DNA of 64,000 nt from an uncultured Clostridia bacterium (GCA_947627905.1 CANQXX010000002.1:58869-122868); one strand, 5' to 3'; numbered from the stretch's first letter, positions 52,341 through 61,661 are shown. Notes: generated by a model not told the origin, from the letters alone. Numbers and translations: made by a program.

Positions 52341-53675
52341 ATGTCAATAAAATTAAACACCAAATACCTTCAGAACTTTATCGCGCCTTATGAAATGGAA
52401 AACATCAAGGCTTCCGCTATGCTTGCGGCAAAGACGCTTGAAGAAAGATCCGGCGCAGGAAACGATTTTCTCGGTTGGGTAAATCTTCCGACAGATTACG
52501 ATAAGGAAGAGTTTGAAAGGATAAAGGCTGCTGCGGCTAAGATACGCAGCAATTCCGACGTGCTTATCGTCATCGGCATAGGAGGTTCATACCTTGGCGC
52601 AAGGGCGGCTATAGAGCTTCTCAGATCGCCGCTTTACAACAATCTTAAAAAGGATACTCCGGAAATTTATTATGCCGGAAACAATATCAGCCCCACATAT
52701 CTTAATGAGATAATTTCACTTTGCGAGGGCAAGGATTTCTCGGTGAATGTTATCTCCAAATCCGGAACTACTACCGAGCCTGCACTTGCTTTCAGGATCT
52801 TCCGTGAAATGGTGGAAAAGAAATATGGCAAGGAAGGCGCAAAGGACAGGATATTCTGCACAACAGACAAGGCAAGAGGTACTTTAAAGCAGCTTGCCGA
52901 TACAGAGGGATACGAAACATTCGTTATTGCTGATGATGTCGGAGGAAGATATTCCGTTTTGACAGCAGTAGGACTTCTTCCTATAGCCGTAGCGGGCTGC
53001 GACATAGACGCTATAATGGCAGGCGCTAAGCAGGCTCAGGACGAGCTTTCCGCTGATTTTGACAGCAACGACTGCTACAAATATGCCGCTATAAGGAATA
53101 TTCTTTACAGAAAGAATAAATCCGTTGAAATGCTTATTTCCTACGATCCCAGTTTTACAATGATGGCTGAATGGTGGAAACAGCTTTACGGTGAAAGCGA
53201 AGGAAAGGATAACAGAGGTATTTTCCCTGCTTCTGCAACTTTCTCCACGGATCTTCATTCGCTGGGACAGTTCATTCAGCAGGGTTCAAGGATAATGTTT
53301 GAGACAGTCGTTGACATAAAGAAGCCTAAGAAAGATCTGTTCCTTGAAAATGACGCCGAAAATCTTGACGGACTTAATTTTCTCACAAATCAGAATATGT
53401 CCGTAGTAAACAGAAAAGCCTTTGAGGGAACTATTCTTGCTCACACCGAAGGCGGAGTTCCCAATATCGTTCTTGAGCTGGACGATACTTCCGAAAAGAG
53501 CTTTGGCTATATGGTATACTTCTTTGAAAAGGCTTGCGCAGTAAGCGGCTATATGCTTGGGGTAAATCCTTTCGATCAGCCCGGCGTTGAAAGCTATAAG
53601 AAGAATATGTTCGCTCTCCTCGGCAAGCCCGGTTATGAGGATCAGAAAGCTGCTCTTGAAGCAAAGCTCGGCTGA
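52341..53675 (+). CDS. pgi: Glucose-6-phosphate isomerase
   Basis: A glycolytic enzyme of 444 residues interconverting glucose-6-P and fructose-6-P. It has the short bacterial form. Signatures are [16 protein letters not shown], the phosphate-binding [16 protein letters not shown], the [14 protein letters not shown] block, [19 protein letters not shown] and the C-terminal [16 protein letters not shown] with the catalytic Lys. AGGAGGAG precedes the start. Intact. Confidence 0.96.
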   Translation: MSIKLNTKYLQNFIAPYEMENIKASAMLAAKTLEERSGAGNDFLGWVNLPTDYDKEEFERIKAAAAKIRSNSDVLIVIGIGGSYLGARAAIELLRSPLYNNLKKDTPEIYYAGNNISPTYLNEIISLCEGKDFSVNVISKSGTTTEPALAFRIFREMVEKKYGKEGAKDRIFCTTDKARGTLKQLADTEGYETFVIADDVGGRYSVLTAVGLLPIAVAGCDIDAIMAGAKQAQDELSADFDSNDCYKYAAIRNILYRKNKSVEMLISYDPSFTMMAEWWKQLYGESEGKDNRGIFPASATFSTDLHSLGQFIQQGSRIMFETVVDIKKPKKDLFLENDAENLDGLNFLTNQNMSVVNRKAFEGTILAHTEGGVPNIVLELDDTSEKSFGYMVYFFEKACAVSGYMLGVNPFDQPGVESYKKNMFALLGKPGYEDQKAALEAKLG

Positions 53676-53772
53676 TATGTGCGGGCTGTAAAGCAAGTTT
53701 CCTTTCACCCTCAAAGAAGGGGTGTTCAAATAAAAAATTGCCTTCAAAAAAGGCGGAACGGAGTGTTTTATT

Positions 53773-54183
53773 ATGGTAAAAATCATTACAGGAACCAAGG
53801 GCTCAGGAAAGACCAAGCTCCTGATCGATATGATCAACAAGGCTGCCAAGGAGACAAACGGTTACGTTGTATGTATTGACAAGAGCGAAAAGCTCAGGTA
53901 TGATATTCCTACATCTGTAAGAATAGTTGATACAGATGCTTACAATATCTATTCTTTTGAAGCTTTCTATGGTCTGGTTGCAGGCCTGGTTGCCGGAAAC
54001 TATGATATAAAGGAAATTTTTATAGACTCTATCCTGAAAGTGGGCGGAGCTGATTTTGAGGCTCTCGGAGCAATGCTTAACAAGATCGACAAGCTGACCG
54101 GAAACGATGTTGAAGTCGTATTCACAGTTTCGGCAAATAAGGAAGATCTGCCTGAAAGTGTTTCAAAGTATTCTATCAAATAA
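53773..54183 (+). CDS. Small P-loop protein of unknown function
   Basis: A protein of 136 residues that is a minimal P-loop NTPase-like domain: Walker A ITGTKGSGKTKLL (residues 5-17), a candidate Walker B IKEIFIDSIL, and a final VEVVFTVSANKEDLP strand. Nothing follows the core fold, so substrate specificity elements are few. Homologues in Clostridia are often labelled ATPase or twitching-motility-like, without evidence. GGAACGGAG lies about 12 nt before the ATG. It lies 97 bp after pgi, a region with small hairpins but no clear terminator. Confidence 0.7.
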   Translation: MVKIITGTKGSGKTKLLIDMINKAAKETNGYVVCIDKSEKLRYDIPTSVRIVDTDAYNIYSFEAFYGLVAGLVAGNYDIKEIFIDSILKVGGADFEALGAMLNKIDKLTGNDVEVVFTVSANKEDLPESVSKYSIK

Positions 54184-54198
54184 TTTCCTGCAAAGGTA

Positions 54199-54227
54199 TT
54201 GACATATCGGAACGTATATGTTATAAT
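54199..54227 (+). promoter_or_regulatory. Consensus sigma-A promoter of yceD-rpmF
   Basis: TTGACA at 54199-54204, a 17-bp spacer, TATAAT at 54222-54227; exact consensus in both hexamers, fitting strong ribosomal protein expression. Confidence 0.85.
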
Positions 54228-54254
54228 AATTTTTAGCAGTGTTTGGGGTGTACT

Positions 54255-54719
54255 ATGGTCATTCGCTTAAAACAGCTTTATAACATTGTCGGAGAAAAGG
54301 TTTGCCTTGACTATGTCATTGACAGCGAAAGACTTAATGAGGTAAAAGGCTTTACTTTTTCAAACCCTGTTGCGATAAAAGGTACGGTAACTAACCGTGC
54401 CGGCATCGTGTCGCTTAAATATTCTGCGGAATTTACACTGCACATCTGCTGTGACAGATGTCTTATAGAATTTGACCGTGACTATTGCTTCGATTTTGAG
54501 CATATTCTCGTTCGTTCGCTCAGTAATGACGGCGATTATTCCGATGAATATATAGTTACTGAAAATGACGAACTTGATATGGACGAGCTTGCGCTTACGG
54601 ATTGTCTGCTTTCTCTGCCGTCAAAAATGCTTTGCCGGGAGGATTGCAAGGGACTTTGTCCGAAATGTGGAGCTGATCTGAATCATGGCGGATGTAATTG
54701 CGGCGATCAGACCGGTTAG
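54255..54719 (+). CDS. YceD/DUF177 family protein
   Basis: A protein of 154 residues of the DUF177 family, which is nearly always encoded just before rpmF and has been linked to 23S rRNA processing or ribosome assembly. Typical features are an FTFSNPVAIKGTVTNRAGIVSLKYSAEFTLHICCDRCL segment with its CDRC pair, a polar acidic middle, and the C-terminal LCREDCKGLCPKCGADLNHGGCNC cysteine cluster, likely zinc-binding. The ATG at 54255 follows GGGGTG. Confidence 0.88.
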   Translation: MVIRLKQLYNIVGEKVCLDYVIDSERLNEVKGFTFSNPVAIKGTVTNRAGIVSLKYSAEFTLHICCDRCLIEFDRDYCFDFEHILVRSLSNDGDYSDEYIVTENDELDMDELALTDCLLSLPSKMLCREDCKGLCPKCGADLNHGGCNCGDQTG

Positions 54720-54740
54720 TATGATAAGGAGGTGCTGATA

Positions 54741-54923
54741 ATGGCAGTACCAAAGAGAAAGGTATCAAAAGCAAGACGTGATAAGAGACGTTCAGCTGTA
54801 TGGAAGCTGGATACTCCTGCGTTCTCCAGATGCTCAAACTGCGGAGCGCTGACTGCTCCTCACAAGGTTTGCAAGAACTGCGGATTCTATAAGGGCGTTG
54901 AAGTTATTAAGAAGGAAGTTTGA
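54741..54923 (+). CDS. rpmF: 50S ribosomal protein L32
   Basis: A ribosomal protein of 60 residues: MAVPKRKVSKARRDKRRSAVWKL at the N-terminus and a four-Cys zinc ribbon, CSNCGALTAPHKVCKNCGFYKG. The zinc-binding (C+) form is present. The ATG at 54741 follows a strong AAGGAGGTG. A perfect terminator comes 13 bp after the stop. Confidence 0.96.
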   Translation: MAVPKRKVSKARRDKRRSAVWKLDTPAFSRCSNCGALTAPHKVCKNCGFYKGVEVIKKEV

Positions 54924-54936
54924 TCTTGCTTTAAGG

Positions 54937-54972
54937 AAGCCGGAGAAGGAGTGATCCTTTTCCGGCTTTTTT
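54937..54972 (+). terminator. Intrinsic terminator of yceD-rpmF
   Basis: A 14-bp stem (54937-54950 with 54955-54968, one G-T pair), GTGA tetraloop, then a T6 tract to 54972. Confidence 0.92.
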
Positions 54973-55039
54973 ATAAAGATTTTAAATTTAATTTGTTAAA
55001 ATGCAGTGCTAAATCGGAATTTACTAAAGAGTGATAAGA

Positions 55040-55681
55040 ATGCCTATTCCTGATTATTTAAAAAATATTGCATATTTGAAAAATAACAAAAATAATTTTA
55101 CAACATTTAATTTGATGTGTATTTGTGGATGTACTTTGTTTGATGTATATGAATCTTATCTTGATAAAAAAGAAAAAGAATTATGTCAGCCATATTATGA
55201 TGCACTTGACTACTCTGTTACAGGAGGATGTTTCTCAAATTGTACAAAAGATGAAAACGGTAATATCCATCATTGGATATACTTCACCCATAGCATAAAC
55301 GGACCGAGAGAAGAAGTTATTATTCCTCCTGAACCATTATTTGCACATATAAAAGTCATAAAGATAAAGTGCTCCAAATGTGGAAAAGAATATATAATTT
55401 ACGACAGCAGATACAACGGTTATAGCGGAATGTTCTATACACAATGCAGCGAAGAAGAAAAAAATTATATACCGCATTTCAAATTAAAAAAACACCGTGA
55501 TAATTCTCCTGTTGAGATCTGCATAAGCGTTGAAAATGACGAAAACTTTGAAGTGTTCAAGGAAAATACGGGTATTGATTGCACATTTAATGAGTATACC
55601 AATGCTTATACTTGGATAACGATTTACTCTATTGACAAAAACTCTAAAAAGCGCAAATTATTTGAGCTTGAAACTGATTGA
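55040..55681 (+). CDS. Hypothetical AT-rich protein with CxC and CxxC motifs
   Basis: A protein of 213 residues of unknown family. A CIC-GC pair (NLMCICGCTLFDVYESYL) near residue 30 and a zinc-ribbon-like half IKIKCSKCGKEYIIYDSRYNGYSG near 110 suggest metal binding. The C-terminus (EICISVENDENFEVFKENTG) is a mixed alpha/beta segment. The coding is much richer in AAA, AAT and ATA codons than rpmF or DUF512 beside it, hinting at acquisition. It is a single gene between a terminator and the DUF512 gene. The start ATG at 55040 has AAAGAGTGAT upstream. Confidence 0.65.
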   Translation: MPIPDYLKNIAYLKNNKNNFTTFNLMCICGCTLFDVYESYLDKKEKELCQPYYDALDYSVTGGCFSNCTKDENGNIHHWIYFTHSINGPREEVIIPPEPLFAHIKVIKIKCSKCGKEYIIYDSRYNGYSGMFYTQCSEEEKNYIPHFKLKKHRDNSPVEICISVENDENFEVFKENTGIDCTFNEYTNAYTWITIYSIDKNSKKRKLFELETD

Positions 55682-55742
55682 CTTTAAATTCTGTTTTATC
55701 TCAACTCTTAATACTCAACATTAACAAAAGGAGGGGATCGGC

Positions 55743-57038
55743 GTGTCGGTAGAAATAAGATCTGTTATAAACGGTTCGCCGGTTTCCGGAAAGGGAATAA
55801 AGGCGGGAGATATCCTTGCCGCGGTAAACGGTCACGAGATCGAGGACGTTCTTGACTATATGTTCTATTCAGCCGAAAGGATCGTAAAGCTGGAAATAAT
55901 TTCAGACGGCGAAAAGAAAACGGTTATCGTCCGCAAAAGCGAGTATGATGACCTCGGTCTGGAATTTGAAACGTTCCTTATGGACAAAAAACAAAGCTGC
56001 TGCAATAAGTGCATTTTCTGCTTTATAGACCAGATGCCGCCCAATATGCGCGAAACTCTTTATTTCAAGGACGACGACGCGCGCTTATCATTTTTGCAGG
56101 GAAATTATGTCACACTGACGAACCTTTCACAAAAGGATATCGACAGAATAATACAGATGAGACTTGCAATAAATATTTCCGTTCATACAACAAATCCGGA
56201 ACTCCGCTGCATGATGATGAACAATCGTTTTGCGGGTGAAAAACTTGACTATCTTCGTCAGTTTGCGGAAGCGGGTATTTCCATGAACTGTCAGATAGTT
56301 CTTTGTCCCGGAATAAACGACGGCGCAGAACTGGAGCGGACGCTTACCGATCTGGGAAAACTTATGCCCAATATTCAGAGCATTGCCGTTGTTCCGGTGG
56401 GACTGACAAAATTCCGTGACGGGCTTTATCCGCTTACGCTTTTTGACAAGGAAGGCGCAGGGAGGACTATTGACCTGATAGAAGGATTTCAGAAGAATTT
56501 CCTTGAAGAGTATGGAACACGTCTTGTTTTTCCTGCCGATGAATTTTATATAACTGCTGAACGCGAACTTCCAAACGCAGAATTTTATGAGGATTATTCC
56601 CAATATGAAAACGGCGTGGGAATGATGCGTTCGCTCATAGACGAATTTGAGGACGCTTTTGAAAATGCAGAAAATGTGGGAAATTCCGATGTTTCAATAG
56701 CAACGGGCGCGCTTGCATATAAATTTATTGCGGCAATGGTTGAAAAAGTGCATGAAAAGTGGCATAATATAAATTGCAGAGTATATAAGATAAGAAACGA
56801 CTTCTTCGGAGAGACCATAACCGTTGCCGGACTTATAACCGGACAGGATCTTATTGCTCAGCTTAAAGGCAAGCCTCTCGGCGATACTCTGCTTATTTCA
56901 TCAAATATGCTGAAAGCTGATGAGGATATTTTTCTTGATGACATTACTCTGACCGATGCAGAAAAAGCTCTCGGCGTAAAGATACGCAAGGTGTCAAACG
57001 ACGGGTATGAGCTTTTTGACGCGGTAACGGGAAATTAA
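55743..57038 (+). CDS. DUF512 radical-SAM-type protein with PDZ-like N-terminus
   Basis: A protein of 431 residues. Residues 1-60 form a PDZ-like domain (IRSVINGSPVSGKGIKAGDILAAVNGHEI). Then CCNKCIFCFIDQMP supplies the C-x3-C-x2-C cluster of radical SAM proteins, followed by RLSFLQGNYVTLTNLS, AINISVHTTNPELR and the DUF512 C-terminal domain (NDFFGETITVAGLITGQDLI). The family is widely conserved in Clostridia next to der; its reaction is unknown. Start GTG at 55743 with AAAAGGAGGGG upstream. Confidence 0.9.
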   Translation: MSVEIRSVINGSPVSGKGIKAGDILAAVNGHEIEDVLDYMFYSAERIVKLEIISDGEKKTVIVRKSEYDDLGLEFETFLMDKKQSCCNKCIFCFIDQMPPNMRETLYFKDDDARLSFLQGNYVTLTNLSQKDIDRIIQMRLAINISVHTTNPELRCMMMNNRFAGEKLDYLRQFAEAGISMNCQIVLCPGINDGAELERTLTDLGKLMPNIQSIAVVPVGLTKFRDGLYPLTLFDKEGAGRTIDLIEGFQKNFLEEYGTRLVFPADEFYITAERELPNAEFYEDYSQYENGVGMMRSLIDEFEDAFENAENVGNSDVSIATGALAYKFIAAMVEKVHEKWHNINCRVYKIRNDFFGETITVAGLITGQDLIAQLKGKPLGDTLLISSNMLKADEDIFLDDITLTDAEKALGVKIRKVSNDGYELFDAVTGN

Positions 57039-57051
57039 AGGAGATGATAAT

Positions 57052-58383
57052 ATGGCTTTGCCAATAGTTGCGGTGGTAGGACGTCCGAATGTGGGAAAAT
57101 CTACTCTTTTCAACAAACTTGTGGGAAAACGCCTTTCGATCGTTGAGGATACTCCGGGCGTTACCCGTGACCGCATTTATTCGGAATGTGAGTGGAGAAA
57201 CAGAAAATTTATGGTAGTAGATACCGGAGGTATCGAGCCTAACAGCGAGGACGTTATCCTTAAACAGATGAGACGTCAGGCGGAGCTTGCAATTGAAAAA
57301 GCAGATGTTATCGTTTTCCTTACCGATGTCCGAATAGGCGTTACCGCAGACGATCACGACGTTGCCACTATGCTCCGGAAAAGCGGCAAGCCTGTTGTTC
57401 TTTGCGTAAATAAGTGCGATTCTATCGGCGATCCTCCGCCGGAATTTTATGAATTTTACAGCCTTGGGCTTGGTGATCCGATAGCTGTTTCTGCGGCTCA
57501 CGGTCACGGTTCGGGGGATATGCTGGACGAAATTTTCAAGCATTTCCCCGAAGAAGAACCCGAAAATGACGATGAAGATCATATCAAAGTAGCTGTTATC
57601 GGCAAGCCGAATGTGGGTAAATCCTCTCTTATAAACCGCATTGCAGGTGAAGAAAGAGTGATAGTTTCCGATATTGCCGGAACGACGCGCGACGCTACCG
57701 ATACGACAGTGGAAAATTCCCACGGAAAGTATATATTTATTGATACTGCCGGTATAAGGAAAAAATCAAAGGTTTTGGAAAAAATTGAACATTACAGCGT
57801 TCTTAGAGCATATATGGCTGTAGATCGTTCCGACGTATGCGTAATTCTTATTGACGCAACGGTCGGCTTTACCGAACAGGATTCAAAAGTTGCAGGCTAC
57901 GCTCACGAACAGGGAAAAGCCTGCATTGTTGCCGTCAATAAATGGGACGCCGTAGAAAAAACAGACAGCACTATGGACGAGTTCAAAACAAAGCTATCGG
58001 AAAATTTCAGCTTTATGTCATATGTTCCGTTCATATTTATTTCGGCAAAAACAGGACAGCGTGTAGAAAAGCTGTTTGACATGATAAATGACGTAAACAG
58101 ACAGAACAGTATGAGAGTTTCCACAGGAATGCTGAATGATGTTCTTGCTTATGCAACAACAAGAGTTCAGCCGCCGTCCGACAAAGGCAGGAGACTGAAA
58201 ATTTACTACATGACGCAGCCGTCAACAAAACCTCCTACGTTTGTGACTTTTGTAAACAGAGCGGACTTGTTCCACTTCTCGTATCAGAGATACCTTGAAA
58301 ACCAGATACGGCAGACTTTTGGTCTGGAGGGAACGCCGGTACGTTTTATTGTCCGTGAACGCGGAAAAAATGATGATAAATAA
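57052..58383 (+). CDS. der: Ribosome-associated GTPase Der (EngA)
   Basis: A GTPase of 443 residues with two tandem G domains and a C-terminal KH-like domain, needed for 50S assembly. First domain: GRPNVGKSTLFN, DTGGIEP, NKCD. Second: GKPNVGKSSLIN, DTAGIRKKSK, NKWD. The KH-like end contains PSTKPPTFVTFVNR. Lies 13 bp after DUF512 and 19 bp before plsY, probably one operon running to gpsA. Confidence 0.96.
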   Translation: MALPIVAVVGRPNVGKSTLFNKLVGKRLSIVEDTPGVTRDRIYSECEWRNRKFMVVDTGGIEPNSEDVILKQMRRQAELAIEKADVIVFLTDVRIGVTADDHDVATMLRKSGKPVVLCVNKCDSIGDPPPEFYEFYSLGLGDPIAVSAAHGHGSGDMLDEIFKHFPEEEPENDDEDHIKVAVIGKPNVGKSSLINRIAGEERVIVSDIAGTTRDATDTTVENSHGKYIFIDTAGIRKKSKVLEKIEHYSVLRAYMAVDRSDVCVILIDATVGFTEQDSKVAGYAHEQGKACIVAVNKWDAVEKTDSTMDEFKTKLSENFSFMSYVPFIFISAKTGQRVEKLFDMINDVNRQNSMRVSTGMLNDVLAYATTRVQPPSDKGRRLKIYYMTQPSTKPPTFVTFVNRADLFHFSYQRYLENQIRQTFGLEGTPVRFIVRERGKNDDK

Positions 58384-58402
58384 TTAATGGGAGTTATTAA
58401 CT

Positions 58403-59089
58403 ATGGTCAAACTTATTATTGCAGGAATACTTTCGGTCATTGTTTCCTACCTGCTTGGAAGCTGCAACTCTGCCATAATCGTCGTAAAACTTCTCAAGCA
58501 TGAAGATATAAGGGAACACGGCAGCAAGAACGCCGGACTTACAAACACTTTCCGCTGTTACGGAAAATTCCCTGCGCTGCTTACTTTGCTGGGAGATCTT
58601 GCAAAAGGGATCGTTTCTGTCCTTATAAGCATACTGATATTCCGTATTTTTGTGGGAGCGGACGGCTTTGACGAAAAGACGGTGGGGTACATATCGGGCA
58701 TAGCAGCCATTCTTGGACATATTTTCCCCATATATTACGGCTTCAGAGGAGGAAAGGGAATACTTGTTTCCTGTTCGATACTTATAGTTATTGACTGGCA
58801 GACGTTTGTGATAATCATACCGTTTTTCATAATTGTGCTGCTGATATCAAAATATGTTTCGGTGGCGTCGATCTCCTCGGCAATATTTTATCCGATACTA
58901 ACGTTCCTGCTCCATTATTTTGTGGAGGACCTCAGTCTTGACCTTTGTATAACTCATACCGCTCTTGTAGCTGTTACGAGCGCGCTGCTGATATATATGC
59001 ATAAAACCAATATCCAGCGGTTGAAAAACGGTACGGAAAATAAATTCATAAAGAGCAAAGCGGAAAAATCAAGCGGAAAGGAAGAATAA
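58403..59089 (+). CDS. plsY: Acyl-phosphate glycerol-3-phosphate acyltransferase
   Basis: A membrane enzyme of 228 residues that acylates glycerol-3-phosphate from acyl-phosphate, the first step of phospholipid synthesis. Family motifs are SYLLGSCNSA (motif 1), the HGSKNAGLTNTFR block (motif 2 region) and FRGGKGILVS (motif 3), within about five membrane helices. The C-terminal tail is Lys-rich. It is followed after one base by gpsA, which makes its substrate, so the pair forms a metabolic unit. Confidence 0.93.
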   Translation: MVKLIIAGILSVIVSYLLGSCNSAIIVVKLLKHEDIREHGSKNAGLTNTFRCYGKFPALLTLLGDLAKGIVSVLISILIFRIFVGADGFDEKTVGYISGIAAILGHIFPIYYGFRGGKGILVSCSILIVIDWQTFVIIIPFFIIVLLISKYVSVASISSAIFYPILTFLLHYFVEDLSLDLCITHTALVAVTSALLIYMHKTNIQRLKNGTENKFIKSKAEKSSGKEE

Positions 59090-59090
59090 T

Positions 59091-60101
59091 ATGGCAAAAT
59101 TTACTATTCTTGGAATGGGCGGCTTCGGATTAAGTCTGGCGGTAATGCTTAACAACTTCGGACATGACGTGACTGTATGGTCGGCTTTTGAACAGGAGGT
59201 CGATGATATCAGACGTGACGGCGAAAACAAGCAAAAACTGCCCGGAGTAAAGATAAGCGACGAGATAATCCTTACAAACGATATAAATTCCGTTTCCGGA
59301 GCAGAAATAGTTATTTTCGGCATACCGACAGGAAAAGTAAGAGAAGTTGCGCAAAAAGCAGCACCGCATATTTCTCCTGAAACCGTCATTGTAAATACAG
59401 GAAAGGGTCTTGAAGAACCTTCACTTAAAAGAATGAGCGAGGTTCTTGAAGAAGAGATACCAAATAATCCTATTGTAGTCCTGAGCGGTCCTTCCCATGC
59501 TGAGGAAGTCGCGCTTGGTATCCCCACTACTGTGGTAGCTGCGTCTAAAGATCATAAATATGCCGACTATATACAAAGTGTAATGTCCAATAATACTTTC
59601 CGTATATATATCAACAGTGACGTTGTAGGCTGTGAGCTGGGCGGTTCATTAAAGAATATAATTGCTCTCTGCGCCGGAATATGCGACGGCATGAGCCTTG
59701 GTGACAACACTAAAGCTGCTCTTATGACAAGAGGAATTACCGAGATAGCCCGTCTTGGCGTTGCCTTGGGCGGAAGAAGCGAGACTTTTGCAGGACTTAC
59801 AGGAATAGGCGATCTTATCGTTACCTGCACAAGTATGCACAGCCGCAACAGACGTGCGGGAATACTGATAGGTCAGGGAACAACACCGGAAGATGCAGTA
59901 AAGCAGGTCGGAACGGTGGAAGGTTACATCTGTACTAAAGCGGCGTATGAACTTGCTCAGAAAGTGGGAGTTGATATGCCTATCACCGAACAATGCTATA
60001 ATGTGCTTTTCAACGGTCTAAGCGCAAAATCCGCTCTTACAAATCTTATGGGCAGACCTAAGCGCCATGAGGCTGAGACAGTCTGGGTAGACAAGGCGTG
60101 A
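59091..60101 (+). CDS. gpsA: Glycerol-3-phosphate dehydrogenase [NAD(P)+]
   Basis: Reduces dihydroxyacetone phosphate to sn-glycerol-3-phosphate for phospholipids, 336 residues. It has an N-terminal nucleotide-binding GMGGFGLSLAVML, the VVLSGPSHAEEVA block, CELGGSLKNIIALCAGICDG with the catalytic Lys, and MTRGITEIARLGVALGG and FAGLTGIGDLIVTC. Intact. It is the product-side partner of the adjacent plsY and is followed by a strong terminator. Confidence 0.95.
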   Translation: MAKFTILGMGGFGLSLAVMLNNFGHDVTVWSAFEQEVDDIRRDGENKQKLPGVKISDEIILTNDINSVSGAEIVIFGIPTGKVREVAQKAAPHISPETVIVNTGKGLEEPSLKRMSEVLEEEIPNNPIVVLSGPSHAEEVALGIPTTVVAASKDHKYADYIQSVMSNNTFRIYINSDVVGCELGGSLKNIIALCAGICDGMSLGDNTKAALMTRGITEIARLGVALGGRSETFAGLTGIGDLIVTCTSMHSRNRRAGILIGQGTTPEDAVKQVGTVEGYICTKAAYELAQKVGVDMPITEQCYNVLFNGLSAKSALTNLMGRPKRHEAETVWVDKA

Positions 60102-60150
60102 TATTTTTAATTGGCGGTCAAGATGAACAACAAATGATAGTACATCAATT

Positions 60151-60189
60151 GATCCGTTTTCGGAAGAAATTCCGGAAACGGATCTTTTT
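60151..60189 (+). terminator. Intrinsic terminator after gpsA
   Basis: A 15-bp stem (60151-60165 with 60170-60184, one G-T pair), GAAA tetraloop, T5 at 60185-60189, about 50 bp after the gpsA stop. Confidence 0.93.
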
Positions 60190-60192
60190 GCG

Positions 60193-60221
60193 TTCTATGA
60201 TCCGGTCAAGCTGCATAGTAT
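60193..60221 (+). promoter_or_regulatory. Candidate sigma-E promoter of the spoIIIA operon
   Basis: TTCTATGA at 60193-60200, a 13-bp spacer, CATAGTAT at 60214-60221, 32 bp before the spoIIIAA start. The -10 matches the known CATACAAT at 6 of 8 positions; the -35 is weak. The operon is sigma-E-controlled in B. subtilis. Confidence 0.35.
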
Positions 60222-60253
60222 TGAATATACGGATCGCAAAGGAGAGATAGGAC

Positions 60254-61141
60254 GTGAAAAAGGAGGAACTTATCTGCTATTTCAGCGGAGAGATAGGCAA
60301 AGCAGTGCGGAATATCTCCGACGGCTTTTTTGAGGATATCTGCGAGATACGTCTGCGTGTGGGACGTCCGGCGGCAGTAACGTTAAAAAATTCTATAAGG
60401 TATATAATGCCGGACGGAAACCTTACATACTCTGCGGAAACTGCTCCTAAAATTTCGCCGGAAGATATAAAACGGACTTTTGAGGCTGTCTGTCAGTATT
60501 CGATACACAGCTATCAAAAGGAGATCTCCGAGGGATTTATCACCGTTAAAGGCGGTCACCGTGTGGGAATCTGCGGAACGTTTTCCGGCGGAATGATAAA
60601 AAATATCAGTTCTCTTAATTTCCGCGCTGCAAGGGAAATTGTCGGCTGCTCGGACGAGCTTTTCGGACAGGTTTTCGGGGACGGTCTTTGCAGCCTGCTC
60701 ATAGCCGGTCCTCCGGGTTCGGGAAAGACAACGATTTTACGGGATATTTCCCGTAAACTGGGAAAAAGTTACCGAACGGCGCTTATAGATGAGCGCGGAG
60801 AGCTTGCGGCAGTATGGAACGGCGTGCCGCAGAATGATATCGGAACTAATACCGATGTTTTTGACGGTTATAACAAATCAGACGGTATAATGACTGCCGT
60901 TCGGGTAATGTCGCCGCAGGTGATAATATGCGATGAAATAGGTCCCGATAAAGATATTGAAGCGGTGGAAAACGCTTCATACAGCGGAGTTTGCATTATT
61001 GCTTCGATACATTCTTCGTCATTGGACGAGCTTGAACATAAAGGTGTTAAACGTGATATATTCAGGAATATAGCAATTCTTTCAAAAACGGGAGCACCTC
61101 CGAAGATCGTATTTTCTGAAAGGACGGACAAAAATGCTTAA
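60254..61141 (+). CDS. spoIIIAA: Stage III sporulation protein AA (ATPase)
   Basis: A secretion-type ATPase of 295 residues of the SpoIIIA-SpoIIQ channel between mother cell and forespore. Walker A is AGPPGSGKTTILRD, Walker B-like VIICDEIG, and EISEGFITVKGGHRVGICGTF precedes them. Start GTG at 60254 with GGAGA upstream. The 3' end overlaps spoIIIAB by 8 bp. First gene of the spoIIIA operon. Confidence 0.93.
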   Translation: MKKEELICYFSGEIGKAVRNISDGFFEDICEIRLRVGRPAAVTLKNSIRYIMPDGNLTYSAETAPKISPEDIKRTFEAVCQYSIHSYQKEISEGFITVKGGHRVGICGTFSGGMIKNISSLNFRAAREIVGCSDELFGQVFGDGLCSLLIAGPPGSGKTTILRDISRKLGKSYRTALIDERGELAAVWNGVPQNDIGTNTDVFDGYNKSDGIMTAVRVMSPQVIICDEIGPDKDIEAVENASYSGVCIIASIHSSSLDELEHKGVKRDIFRNIAILSKTGAPPKIVFSERTDKNA

Positions 61142-61637
61142 AGGTATCTGCATAATGGTCATTATTTTTACATCATCTTTCGGCGGAATGTATTTTTCGT
61201 CTGTTCTTAAAAACAGAGTGATATCTCTTAAACTGATAAATTATATGCTGGAAGAAATTTACATAATGATAGAATACCGTTCCGCAACGGTGTATGAGAT
61301 AGCAGAAGTATTAAGACAGGACAGCAGATTTGCGGAGCTTGGATTTCTTAAAGAATTGCAGTTTTCTCCGGAAAGATCCTTTCAGCAGAGCTGGTGCGAA
61401 GCCGTGGAAAAAAATAAACCCTGCGGTCTGAAGAAAAAAGATAGCGAGCTGCTTATGAATATCGGCAGAAAACTTGGCACAAGCGATATTGAAGGACAGC
61501 TCGGAGCGGTCAGATACAGACAGGCAGAAGCGGAAGCGGCTGTTTCGGAAGCTGAGGAAGAATATTCACAGAAAGCAAAGCTATATCGTTCATTGGGTGT
61601 TCTGACAGGTGTTTTCATCTCAATAATGCTTATTTGA
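61134..61637 (+). CDS. spoIIIAB: Stage III sporulation protein AB
   Basis: A protein of 167 residues resembling SpoIIIAB, which has a GspF-like soluble domain between membrane segments. The N-terminal helix (GICIMVIIFTSSFGGMYFS) and C-terminal helix (SLGVLTGVFISIMLI) anchor it, with NYMLEEIYIMIEYRSATVYEIAEVL and the RKLGTSDIEGQL block between. These match family landmarks. It overlaps spoIIIAA by 8 bp and abuts the spoIIIAC region. Confidence 0.9.
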   Translation: MLKGICIMVIIFTSSFGGMYFSSVLKNRVISLKLINYMLEEIYIMIEYRSATVYEIAEVLRQDSRFAELGFLKELQFSPERSFQQSWCEAVEKNKPCGLKKKDSELLMNIGRKLGTSDIEGQLGAVRYRQAEAEAAVSEAEEEYSQKAKLYRSLGVLTGVFISIMLI

Positions 61638-61661
61638 ATGGCTGCTGAGGAGGTTTATATC

